DNA of 64,000 nucleotides from positions 4,936,412-5,000,411 of the forward strand of contig NZ_CP132335.1 in the NCBI RefSeq assembly GCF_030758295.1. The letters are read 5' to 3'. The translations under genes and the position numbers were made by a program. Positions 1 through 7,604 of this stretch are shown here, one piece after another (positions within the stretch are counted from its first letter, which is position 1; every line of letters begins with the position of its first letter). Origin of the DNA: Pararhizobium sp. IMCC21322. Its GTDB lineage: Bacteria; Pseudomonadota; Alphaproteobacteria; Rhizobiales; GCA-2746425. Under the pieces are notes generated by a model. The model saw only the letters and a program-made list of their open reading frames with translations. It searched no databases and was not told the origin of the DNA.

Positions 1-20
1 CGCCTTGACTGAATGAGCCT

Positions 21-46
21 AAACGGGCGTCTTCGGGCGCCCGTTT
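21..46. terminator. Hairpin terminator downstream of the hydrolase operon
   Basis: A perfect 9-bp inverted repeat (21-29 and 38-46) with an 8-base loop lies just after the stop of the minus-strand hydrolase. It is GC-rich with A/T-rich flanks on both sides, so it could act as an intrinsic terminator in either direction; the T run is short, so termination strength is uncertain. Confidence 0.55.
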
Positions 47-49
47 TCG

Positions 50-877
50 TTACGAGTTGGCCACAACATCTGCAAGAATCCGGCCCGCTTCTGATGTCGG
101 ATCGCCCATTTCCAGAATGATCGACATGTGATCCAGCCCGGGCAATGTCCGCAAAGTGTGCTGTGAGCCCGGCAGAATTGCCCGAAGCTCCTCTGCCTGC
201 GTATGAAACGGTTTGGTCTCCTCGCCGCCCACCAGGATAATCCGTTCCACATCAGGCGCATGGTCCGCATTAATCGGCGACCAGTGTTCAACCTCGCTCA
301 AAGTCAGTGCAATCTCCGCCTGAAGGAAGCTTTTCGGGATCGGGGCCAGATCATAAATGCCACTGACGAGGATCAGCTTTTTGACATTTGGCACCGATCG
401 GTCCTCGTGGGGCGCACTGGCAGCCAGATAGCTGGCAAGATGCGCGCCTGCTGAATGCCCGCTTACCGTGATCCGTTCCGCCTCGCCGCCAAAGTCACCG
501 ATGTTTTGTTTCACCCATTCCATCGCCCGCCGGATCTGAGCCACCAGATCAGGCATACGCGCTTGCGGCATCAGCGAATAATCAGCGAGCACGGCAATGC
601 CGCCTGCCGCCACAATTGGTTCGGCGATAAATGAATAATCAGCCTTTGAACCGGCGCGCCAATACCCGCCGTGAATGAACATATGGACCGGCGCGCCGCG
701 CGTCTGGGTTTTTGGCAAAATCAGGTCGAGCCGTTCGGTTTCAAGTTCACCGTAGGGGATATCGAGTTGATGAGTTTGCTGATCCAGCGTTTTCGCGCTG
801 AGTTCAGCATAGCGAAGCGATATCTCGGCAAAATCAGCAACATGATCACTGATTTTGAACGGGTCTTTGGTCGGCAT
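50..877 (-). CDS. Alpha/beta hydrolase, arylformamidase-like
   Basis: A 275-residue cytoplasmic hydrolase of the arylformamidase/BD-FAE-like esterase group. It shows the oxyanion-hole motif HGGYW near residues 69-73 and the nucleophile elbow GHSAG near 140-144; a late GLDH segment probably supplies the catalytic His. No signal peptide is seen. The ATG start is preceded by AGGAG at good spacing and overlaps the stop of the upstream IclR-type gene as TGATG, so translation is probably coupled. Family members hydrolyse N-formylkynurenine or related amides and esters. The true substrate here is unknown, but the divergent amidohydrolase suggests a small catabolic unit acting on amide or ring-opened compounds. 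This is the last gene of a three-gene operon. Confidence 0.8.
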   Translation of the reverse strand: MPTKDPFKISDHVADFAEISLRYAELSAKTLDQQTHQLDIPYGELETERLDLILPKTQTRGAPVHMFIHGGYWRAGSKADYSFIAEPIVAAGGIAVLADYSLMPQARMPDLVAQIRRAMEWVKQNIGDFGGEAERITVSGHSAGAHLASYLAASAPHEDRSVPNVKKLILVSGIYDLAPIPKSFLQAEIALTLSEVEHWSPINADHAPDVERIILVGGEETKPFHTQAEELRAILPGSQHTLRTLPGLDHMSIILEMGDPTSEAGRILADVVANS

Positions 878-1410
878 CAATTCTGATCTCCTGGCGTCTG
901 CAAATAGGTTTCGAGGGTTTGTGCTGCTCTTTCACAGCACGCAAGCGCATGGGCGCGGTCGGCGCGTGTTGCACCTTTCTGGCATTTCAGTTGCACCAAT
1001 ACGACCGACCTGCCCTGTCCATCGCAAGCCGGCAATTCAATGTCATATTCAAATTCCTTGTCGGGGATGCTCACGAGCCGTTTGCCGGGTTGGCCGACCG
1101 TCAACAAAGCCACCTCCCCTCCCGTTTCATTTCGCAGCCACGCCATCGTCGCTTCAGCAGGTCCGGCCAATATTGCCAATTTCGCCCGGGCGTAACCAAG
1201 ACGCACCGCTTGCGGCCCCAGCGTTAACCGGCCTTTGCCATGCCGGGTCAAAAGCCCCGCAGACACCAATTTGCTGACAACCTGAAAGGCCGTTGAACGC
1301 GGTATTCCATGCTCGGCGCACAGATCAGCAACTGTTTTTTGATCCTGATCGGCCAATGTCGCCAATATGGTTGCGACAGCGCGCACCCCTGCAGTGCCCG
1401 TGACACTCAT
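877..1410 (-). CDS. Short IclR-type transcriptional regulator
   Basis: A 177-residue protein with an IclR-like winged helix at about residues 8-65 (GIPRSTAFQVVSKLVSAG is the recognition-helix region) followed by only about 110 residues, where ordinary IclR proteins carry an effector domain of about 170. The C-terminal part keeps some IclR effector character but is clearly shortened. The start used is the ATG that overlaps the stop of the upstream fusion regulator as ATGA; a longer reading frame upstream is only overlap with that gene. It is co-transcribed with the fusion regulator and the hydrolase. Two regulators with IclR HTH domains in one operon suggests they act together or one modulates the other (inference). 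Confidence 0.72.
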   Translation of the reverse strand: MSVTGTAGVRAVATILATLADQDQKTVADLCAEHGIPRSTAFQVVSKLVSAGLLTRHGKGRLTLGPQAVRLGYARAKLAILAGPAEATMAWLRNETGGEVALLTVGQPGKRLVSIPDKEFEYDIELPACDGQGRSVVLVQLKCQKGATRADRAHALACCERAAQTLETYLQTPGDQN

Positions 1411-2795
1411 AATTGCACGGCCTTGGCCAGTTGCGCCGCCGATCGGTTGTAGCTGTTGCCGGGATAGTTGATCCGAAAGGAACCCGGGCTGTAGCTCTCG
1501 CCAATACCTGCATGCAGGATGAGATCGTCCGGCAGGTCCCATCGCACATGCTCTTCAGCCCATAGCGTGGGTTTGACTGATGCCGTTGCATGACCTTTTG
1601 TCAGAATGATATCTGATGGCACATCAATGCGCTTGGGCACCCATTGCCCGCTCAACGCGGCATGCAGCGTCTCCACAGCCACCAACCCCATCGAAGGCGG
1701 GTAGTCGACAGCGCCGAGCGGAACCTTGTGGCGCACCGCCATTTTATAGGCTCTGTTCAGATCGCCGCCAGTGTGGGGCGGAATGTCGCCAGCCGCAAAT
1801 CCGGCGTCTTGAAATGCGAGCAATGAGCCAATGCCGTGTTGGCCGCTGTCACACCAGACACCATCAATCCGGCTCTTGCCGATCCACTCAGTGCTGATCT
1901 GTCTGGCCCGGACATCGCACCAATTGGTCCATCCGATGTCAATGATCTCGAGCATCGGGAAATTTGCAAAGACTTTCAACGCTGCGGCCAGCCGCAATTT
2001 GGCTGGCTCCGCATTGGGTTCCCCAGGCAAGAGCAACAGCTTGCCTTGACCCTTCAGCGTTTCCGCCAACCAGAGAGCGGTCATTTGCCCAATGATTGCG
2101 TCTGAACTGGTGACGAAACTGCTCGCTCCAACATCCGACACCGGACCGCGGTCGACAAACACAACGGTGATGCCTTGTTCGGTGGCCGCTTTGATGGATT
2201 GGTCGACCTGCCGGGTACCCGCGGCGCTGACAATCAATCCGTCCACACCTTCACTCAGCAATTCCTCAATATGCAGGCATTGCTGTACTGCATCATCACC
2301 GGCATGGCGCACTGACAGCCGCTCCACCGCCTTGCCCAATCTGGCGGCCCCATATTCGATGGAATGAACAAGCGCGATCCGCCAGGGATTGCTCAAAGAG
2401 GCATTGGAAAACCCGATCCTCAAGGGACGGCTGCTTGAACGCACATGTGGCGCGGACAGAATGACCGGTCCCGGAGCATCCTGAATTCCCGCCTGAAGCG
2501 AAGGGCGCGAAGCCCGTTTGTTGCCGCGCGCAGATATGCGCCGCAGATGCTCCTTGTCAAATTGATGCCGCCGACGGTCGACAAATCGGTCAGCTGCCGA
2601 CCCCACAGAGATTTCACCATGGGAAAGATCGAGCAAGCCTTCGTTGGCCAGAATTTTGCTGATCCGATGAAGGCTCGGGCGGGGGATATCGAGAGAGGTT
2701 GTAAGATCAGCCGTTCGCGCCCGACCTCCCGCGTCAGTCAGGGACTTCAGCAGGTCAATGGCCATGTCGACGCCATTGCGGTTTTTGTCACCCAT
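1407..2795 (-). CDS. IclR-type HTH fused to a periplasmic-binding-protein-like sensor domain
   Basis: A 462-residue regulator with an unusual architecture. Residues about 8-60 form an IclR-type winged helix (AIDLLKSLTDAGG, then the SLHRISKILANEGLL helix). After a basic linker, residues about 105-400 read as a type-1 periplasmic-binding fold like RbsB or LacI sensor domains: LRIGFSNASLSNPWR, a DGLIVSAAG segment, VVFVDRGP, and a late DLNRAYKMA segment. No signal peptide is present, so the sensor is cytoplasmic. The start chosen is the ATG at 2795, preceded by GGAGGTG at 6-base spacing; an upstream GTG would place the ribosome site inside the gene. LacI proteins carry this sensor behind a LacI HTH; an IclR HTH in front is rare in my knowledge. 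It probably controls the divergent amidohydrolase and its own operon. Confidence 0.75.
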   Translation of the reverse strand: MGDKNRNGVDMAIDLLKSLTDAGGRARTADLTTSLDIPRPSLHRISKILANEGLLDLSHGEISVGSAADRFVDRRRHQFDKEHLRRISARGNKRASRPSLQAGIQDAPGPVILSAPHVRSSSRPLRIGFSNASLSNPWRIALVHSIEYGAARLGKAVERLSVRHAGDDAVQQCLHIEELLSEGVDGLIVSAAGTRQVDQSIKAATEQGITVVFVDRGPVSDVGASSFVTSSDAIIGQMTALWLAETLKGQGKLLLLPGEPNAEPAKLRLAAALKVFANFPMLEIIDIGWTNWCDVRARQISTEWIGKSRIDGVWCDSGQHGIGSLLAFQDAGFAAGDIPPHTGGDLNRAYKMAVRHKVPLGAVDYPPSMGLVAVETLHAALSGQWVPKRIDVPSDIILTKGHATASVKPTLWAEEHVRWDLPDDLILHAGIGESYSPGSFRINYPGNSYNRSAAQLAKAVQL

Positions 2796-2984
2796 GGGCA
2801 CCTCCACGCACTCAAACCCAGCATGACAGGGTTGCTGCAGAGTTCAAGTCGTATGTCTCATATACCGGATTGCGCAACCCATTTCATTCTGGCCAGTTGT
2901 CACCAGCAATCCTATGATTTCAGCTAGTAGCCAGCCTGGCATTCACAGAAATGCTGCAGGCAAAATGGCCAGTGGGAGGAAATA
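2796..2984. promoter_or_regulatory. Divergent promoter region, fusion regulator / amidohydrolase
   Basis: This 189-base spacer separates two divergent transcription units and must hold both promoters and probably the operator of the fusion regulator. On the plus side GGAGG sits five bases before the amidohydrolase ATG. I did not find a convincing long palindrome. Confidence 0.5.
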
Positions 2985-4271
2985 ATGGGTTCATATTTGA
3001 TCAAGAATGTCACCATTTTTGACTCAATCGACGACACGCCATTCGCAGGCGAAGTTTTGATTGAGGACAATCGAATTGTCACGGTAGCCCGTGGCGAAAA
3101 TCAAATCAGCGAGGAAAATGCCGGCGACGTCGTCGACGGCCAGGGCAAGTTCCTGATGGCGGGTTTGGTCGAAGGACATTGCCATCTCAGTTTCTGCGGG
3201 CCAGCTCGAAACCAGGATCTCGGCGAAATTCCTCCCGAAGAGCACATTTTGATGACCTGCCGTGCGGCCCGTTTGTTGCTCGACTACGGGTTCACCTCGG
3301 CCTATTCGGCAGCAGCCTCAAAAATGCGCCTTGATGTGGTGTTGCGTGAGGAAATCGCCAACGGTTATGTCGCCGGACCGCGATACCGCGCCGCCGGTCC
3401 CGAAATCACCACCACGGGCGGCCTCGGTGACGAGCGAAAATTGCACATGCCTGCGGAAAGCTTCGGCTGGATTGCCGACGGTAAAAAGGAAATCGCACAG
3501 GCTGTACGCCTGTGCTGTCGAGAGAATGTGGACAACGTCAAATTCAACGTGTCCGGCGATGAGTTCGTCAGCCATGCGCGCGCGGAAATCATCTCGATGA
3601 CCGAAGAAGAGTTGACCCTGGGCGTCGCTATCGCCCACGACTGGGGAAAGCGCGTGGCCTGCCATTCCCGCGCGGCGGAATCAGTCAAACGCGCTGTTCG
3701 CGCCAAGGTCGATTGCATTTATCATTGCGATTTTGCCGATGAGGAAGCCCTCGACATGCTGGAATCCGTCAAGGATCGGGTCATCGTCGGGCCGGCATTC
3801 GGCCTCGTGCACAATTCGGTTTTCGAAGGCGACGTGGTCGGCATGACCAAGGATGTGGTTGAAGCCATGGGCCTGCCGCGCAAGCTTGAGCACACCTGCG
3901 CCACCTATCATGAAATGCGCAAGCGCAATATGCGCGTGGTTGTTGGCGGCGACTACGGATTCACCATCACGCCGATGGGGCAAAACGCGCGCGACATTGG
4001 TCATTTCGTCAAGTTTTTTGGCTATTCGCCCGCCGAAGCCCTAAAATGCGCCACAGAAGTGGGCGGCGATCTGATGGGTCACAAGGGCGAACTGGGCATT
4101 ATCAAAGAGGGTGCGCTTGCTGACATCCTGCTGGTCGACGGCAACCCATTGGAGGATCAATCGATCCTGGTCGGGCCTGACCATTTCCACATGATCATGA
4201 AGGACGGCAAGATGCACAAGGATTGGCGTCGCCCCAATTTCCAGACCGAGCTGGTAACAAAAATCTGGTAG
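2985..4271 (+). CDS. Amidohydrolase family protein (imidazolonepropionase-like)
   Basis: A 428-residue metal-dependent hydrolase of the amidohydrolase superfamily. The N-terminal beta sandwich leads into GHCHLSF, giving the HxH metal motif at residues 65 and 67; later metal or catalytic candidates are the His in ACHSRAA, the His in YHCDFAD and the Asp in GGDYGFTI. The C-terminal ADILLVDGNPLED is the typical strand closing the composite sandwich. Length and layout match the imidazolonepropionase-like group that contains Xaa-Pro dipeptidases and ochratoxinase-type amidases. No signal peptide. GGAGG precedes the ATG. The substrate cannot be assigned; the divergent arylformamidase-like operon suggests joint degradation of an amide-containing compound. 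Confidence 0.82.
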   Translation: MGSYLIKNVTIFDSIDDTPFAGEVLIEDNRIVTVARGENQISEENAGDVVDGQGKFLMAGLVEGHCHLSFCGPARNQDLGEIPPEEHILMTCRAARLLLDYGFTSAYSAAASKMRLDVVLREEIANGYVAGPRYRAAGPEITTTGGLGDERKLHMPAESFGWIADGKKEIAQAVRLCCRENVDNVKFNVSGDEFVSHARAEIISMTEEELTLGVAIAHDWGKRVACHSRAAESVKRAVRAKVDCIYHCDFADEEALDMLESVKDRVIVGPAFGLVHNSVFEGDVVGMTKDVVEAMGLPRKLEHTCATYHEMRKRNMRVVVGGDYGFTITPMGQNARDIGHFVKFFGYSPAEALKCATEVGGDLMGHKGELGIIKEGALADILLVDGNPLEDQSILVGPDHFHMIMKDGKMHKDWRRPNFQTELVTKIW

Positions 4272-4850
4272 GATTTACCGAAGCGGAGCCAATTATTTTG
4301 GCAGGCCGCAAACCGTGGTTCAAGCAGTCATGCCGGACGCGGGCCAAAACGGATACCCCAGACGTCAGTCGCGGTTGAGGCATCGCTCACATCCAAGGTT
4401 TTGTGCCGCAGCGCAATGATCACAAATGACCTTCATTGGCGCGATCCACCTGCCGAATATGGACCACACAAGGCGCTGTATAATCGCTTTGCTTGATGGG
4501 CCCGAATGCGTATTTAACGGTCTCTTCAGTGGCATGTCGGTCGAAGAGGGAGAACCGGAAGGGTTCCGGAGCAAAACATCAAATTTTCTGGATTAGTATA
4601 AGCCGTTGCGCCATATGCATGGGCGACTCTTGGGCTCACCAAATTTAAAAGTGCGACAAATTTTGACGTCCGCTATGCAGGTTTTTATGCCGTTCGCAGG
4701 ACCTGCACCAACGACAGCCTCGGAGCTCAAGCCATCTTGCCATAGATCCAACCAAACCACCATCCACATTGATTAGCTCCGTCTGAGGAACCGCAAAACT
4801 CTGAAGGCAGCTTTATCAGATCTCAATTTAGTGCAAAGCTTCCAGTTAGG
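4272..4850. other. Gene-free spacer at the left edge of the retron-like block
   Basis: No coding region is supported in these 579 bases. Base composition becomes more AT-rich towards the right. The only regular structure I see is a short palindrome, CCGGAA-GGG-TTCCGG at 4555-4569. No integrase, tRNA or clear flanking direct repeat is visible. It probably marks one boundary of the acquired block. Confidence 0.4.
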
Positions 4851-5903
4851 CTAATTCGATTCAATGTTTTTTAGCGATTGGAAGAACCGCGACCACCAGC
4901 GCGAGATTGGTTCAGAATGAGCGCCTTCGACTTCTACGCCTAGACTGTCGATAAAATTGGCATATGCGATATGGCCAGATAATTTTGGTATATCGACTTT
5001 GCTGATTTTGCCATTGTCAATCAAGTGGCGGAATGCTCTTATCTTGTTCCGGTAACCTTTGGTTAGACGAACTTCATTGCCATGCACCAAGAGGCCATGA
5101 ACTTTCAGTCGCTTAGGTAATTTTGTAACTTGAAACTTTCCTTCTGAAATTGACCAGCCGTCTTTCACAATAATCGCTTTGACAGACGCATCAAGGTCAT
5201 TGGGCATGTCAGACTTTCCAGAAAAGACGATGTCATCAGCATATCGAGTATACACAACTTCGAGCTCTTCCGCTAAGGCCTGCAACGCACTGTCCAAAGC
5301 GTCCAAAACTATATTAGACAAAATCGGGCTGGTCGGCGCGCCCTGCGTCAACGCTCCATCTAAGCAGACAAGCTTGCTAAGAATATCTAAACTGGCCTCG
5401 TCGTCGTACCCTAATTTTTCAAGCGCCTGCTTTACACGATCCGATTTTACGGACGGAAAAAAATCAACAATATCAGCAGATATAGTCCATTGTGCGTTTC
5501 AGTGGGCTTTTGCAGCTAAGACGTGCGACTTTCCTGCCACGAAGCCATATACACATTCGGGTGGCTGCCACACCAAGCTCCAATGAAAATTTAACCAGCG
5601 TTGTATCAGCTTTAATCCAACCCTTGGGGCGGAAATCCTGCGTTCGCCTTTGCCCTTCGATATTGGAAAAACTCTATAGTGCTTACTTGTCTTTTTCAGA
5701 AGGGACCAAACAAATCCTGGATTATAGCCAAACATGGTTGAAATGGCTTCTACTGAGCAAGTCGGTGGTAAACCAAGAGCGCAATAGCGCCTGATCAGTT
5801 CCGCTTCTACTTCCCCACAATCCGCGCCCATCAGTTTGATAAGTACATCGGGTCCGTCGGAAAGAAAGCAAATTTTTTGTAGATCAGGGTGTGGAAACCT
5901 CAT
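4851..5903 (-). pseudogene. Retron-type reverse transcriptase interrupted by an in-frame TGA
   Basis: Read through, this is a 350-residue reverse transcriptase in one continuous frame with one stop, TGA at 5499-5501 (codon 135). The N-terminal part has YRVFPISKGKGERRISAP and LKLIQRWL, as at the start of retron RTs, and AAKAH in the place of the retron NAxxH motif. After the stop come DIVDFFPSV (first catalytic Asp about 144), QGAPTSPILSN (about 187), the catalytic box YADD (221-224) and VHG (about 268), where retrons usually have VTG. All RT motifs are otherwise intact and the length is normal for retrons. The stop replaces the residue right after AAKAH, a variable position. Either the gene is recently inactivated, the base is an error, or the stop is read through. 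It sits 3' of a hairpin-bearing spacer and two partner genes, the usual retron layout. Confidence 0.8.
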
Positions 5904-6050
5904 TTAGCAAAGTTACCTTTCAAGAGTATCGCCTTATCACTTAGGCGATTCGAAGGAGCGCCTAAGTGATAAGGCGAAACCTTCTAAGTCCGATCTTGGC
6001 ATATAAGTGTGATGCACACTCGCGCCTGAGGTCTCCACTACCGACATATA
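5904..6050 (-). ncRNA. Candidate retron msr-msd RNA
   Basis: This 147-base spacer lies between the winged-helix gene and the RT on the transcribed strand, where retrons often encode their structured RNA. Reading 5' to 3' on the minus strand it holds a small perfect hairpin with 6-bp arms AGTGTG/CACACT and a 3-base loop (6006-6020), then a long perfect hairpin of 18 bp with an 11-base loop (5930-5976), ending 26 bases before the RT start. A small msr stem followed by a long msd stem is the known retron RNA arrangement. A convincing a1/a2 terminal pairing was not found by eye (only AGTAT/ATACT), so the exact RNA ends and priming G are undefined. Confidence 0.45.
5930..5976. repeat. Perfect 18-bp inverted repeat upstream of the RT
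   Basis: Arms CGCCTTATCACTTAGGCG (5930-5947) and its exact complement (5959-5976) flank the 11-base loop ATTCGAAGGAG. There is no T run on either side, so it is not an ordinary terminator. Its position just before the RT start makes an msd stem the most natural reading. Confidence 0.9.
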
Positions 6051-6776
6051 CTAAGCAAGACGTCCAATCGCAAGTGCTCGCGAAATGTCTGGGCTAGTCC
6101 TGTTTCTCCTTGTTCCCACGTGCTTGAGGCCCGCCAAGGTCAATATAAAACGCTTGTCTGTTCGTCTGTGTAAGAAGCCATCTTTACGCCAACGATCTAG
6201 GGTACTATTCAGCCATGTCGCTGAGGGCTTTGCAAAACCTGCATCGACCAACTTTTGCGTAAGGTCTTCGGCTGTAATCGGTGCGTGCTTACGAACCATC
6301 CCAATACATGCTGTGACAGTTGACAACGGCAAAGGTGTCGAAAAAATAAATTCCAATTTTTCGACACCTAAGAAACCCAAAAACTCCCTGATTGTCTGTT
6401 CAATGGTCACAGTATCTGTATCTAAGGCCTGATCTGAAAGGTCAATTGATACCAAACCCTCACCATTTTCTAATGAAACAATAGAGTTTACAACTGCTTC
6501 AGGGAATTTACTCGATAGCATTGCGGTAACCGCAGCATCTAGTTCCAAGGCCTTTTCATCCAGAAAAGTTATAATAAGGGTGATATTTTCCCTCTCAAAG
6601 TTTCCGACAATGGAAGAAATTAATCGCTTTGATAAATGTGGCCGACCGTCATTATCGTAACTCGTACGCAGGAAGACGAGAAACGAATTTTCCTTATCAG
6701 GATTTTCGACGACTCTGCCAACAGGCTTAAGCCCCTTAGAAATCAGCTCATTGAATACATCCGTACTATTAAACAT
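6051..6776 (-). CDS. Uncharacterised retron-associated protein with C-terminal winged helix
   Basis: A 241-residue protein I cannot assign to a named family. The first about 145 residues look like an alpha/beta domain with several hydrophobic strands (for example NITLIITFLDE). Residues about 155-225 read as a winged helix: ITAEDLTQKLVDAG, then ATWLNSTLDRWRKDGFLHRR and a strand pair ending in FILTLAGLKHV. No membrane segment or signal peptide. Its ATG overlaps the end of the HEPN-like gene by eight bases, so the two are translationally coupled. It is followed by the candidate retron RNA and the RT. In several retron types a DNA-binding partner accompanies the toxic effector; a regulatory or adaptor role is inferred from that. 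Confidence 0.7.
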   Translation of the reverse strand: MFNSTDVFNELISKGLKPVGRVVENPDKENSFLVFLRTSYDNDGRPHLSKRLISSIVGNFERENITLIITFLDEKALELDAAVTAMLSSKFPEAVVNSIVSLENGEGLVSIDLSDQALDTDTVTIEQTIREFLGFLGVEKLEFIFSTPLPLSTVTACIGMVRKHAPITAEDLTQKLVDAGFAKPSATWLNSTLDRWRKDGFLHRRTDKRFILTLAGLKHVGTRRNRTSPDISRALAIGRLA

Positions 6777-7275
6777 TTAACTGCTTCCAAGCTCTTGACA
6801 CCGTACGACAATGCGTTTCGACTTTGGTCGTCCACGCGTGAGCATCTGTTACGTCAATACTTCGAAGTGAAAAACGGCCTTCTGCTAAGAATTCCACGCC
6901 TTCTTCTGGTTCGTAGTCTGCAACTACACGGGTGGCATTCGCAGCAACTATTATTTTTTTCAGCTCTGCTATTGAACGGCAAGCGTGATCAATAACCTTT
7001 ACTAATTCTCCATCTTCCCTCTTTACAGCCTTCTTTCGCTCATTTATGAAGTCTTTCCTTATCTTCCCACTTAGAGTTTTAGGATAGTCAGCATGGGGAA
7101 GAGAGGACCAAGCAGGGTTTATTTCCCTCATCATTTCACGAGCCTGCAAGAAAACAGAATAGTAATAGCGATTATAGGCCGACCTAGCGAATGAATCACG
7201 TTCTTTTGGCGAAACTGCAACAGCTCTCTGTTGTAAATGATGCGCAACTCGATGCATGTCTTCACTCACAGCCAT
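6769..7275 (-). CDS. HEPN-like protein, candidate retron effector
   Basis: A 168-residue, mostly helical protein. RSAYNRYYYSVFLQAREMM at about residues 31-49 resembles the long Tyr-rich helix of HEPN proteins, and the later VVADYEPEE followed by AHAWTTKVETHCRTV resembles the R-x-ADY helix-helix end of HEPN/mobile-nucleotidyltransferase-associated families. A clear RNase Rx4-6H motif is not evident, so nuclease activity is not shown. The ATG at 7275 was chosen; a TTG at 7302 would add nine residues. It is the first gene of the operon with the winged-helix protein, the hairpin RNA and the RT. HEPN proteins commonly act as toxins or RNases in phage defence, which makes this the best effector candidate here (inference). 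Confidence 0.6.
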   Translation of the reverse strand: MAVSEDMHRVAHHLQQRAVAVSPKERDSFARSAYNRYYYSVFLQAREMMREINPAWSSLPHADYPKTLSGKIRKDFINERKKAVKREDGELVKVIDHACRSIAELKKIIVAANATRVVADYEPEEGVEFLAEGRFSLRSIDVTDAHAWTTKVETHCRTVSRAWKQLNV

Positions 7276-7604
7276 TGGCCCAAAACATCCTAAAAAATTC
7301 AACTAGCAACGATATCAACGGCCAACGCTCAGGAAGAATACGGATATGTAGTTTTCCAAATTTGTCAATTGCCCGTCTCGCCGGCCAAGCGGCTAATGTA
7401 CGAGGTAAGGTTCAGAAATCACTATTCACGATTCCATAGCAAAGCTTCCATAATTATTATCACGTTTTTTGGCGGCGTATGTCGATACCGGTCATTTTTT
7501 TCTTCGTAAAAACCTTATAGTTTAGGCTCATTCCCGACCTTCATCTCGGCCCGTATGACCCAAGCAGTGGGGGCGATCGCAACCCGATCGCCCCCTTTTT
7601 GGTA
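7276..7604. other. Spacer between retron-like block and PfpI-like gene
   Basis: These 329 bases must contain the promoter of the HEPN-winged helix-RT operon (minus strand), in an AT-rich stretch around 7440-7520. At 7524-7541 lies an 18-base sequence that recurs with one mismatch at 9588-9605. A terminator-like hairpin is at 7569-7600. No gene is supported. Confidence 0.5.
7569..7600 (+). terminator. Strong hairpin with T run beside the PfpI-like gene
   Basis: Perfect 11-bp stem GGGGGCGATCG (7569-7579) with its complement (7585-7595), 5-base loop, then TTTTT at 7596-7600. As written the T run serves plus-strand transcription, although the neighbouring gene ends here on the minus strand; the stem may still work in reverse and would insulate the retron-like block from transcription on its left. 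Confidence 0.6.

Noticed and set aside
4365-4574. Small ORF in the spacer left of the RT
   Set aside because: Frame has no ribosome site, no family features and biased Arg/Pro/Ser-rich composition typical of random frames.
5499-5501. A changed genetic code (TGA = Trp) or selenocysteine
   Set aside because: Many genes in the window use TGA as a normal stop in overlapping ATGA junctions and TGG for Trp, and no selenocysteine element is apparent. The two in-frame TGAs are better treated as lesions, errors or read-through.
5930-5976. Rho-independent terminator of the winged-helix gene
   Set aside because: The stem is perfect but has no T run on either strand and lies immediately before the RT start, so an RNA element fits better.
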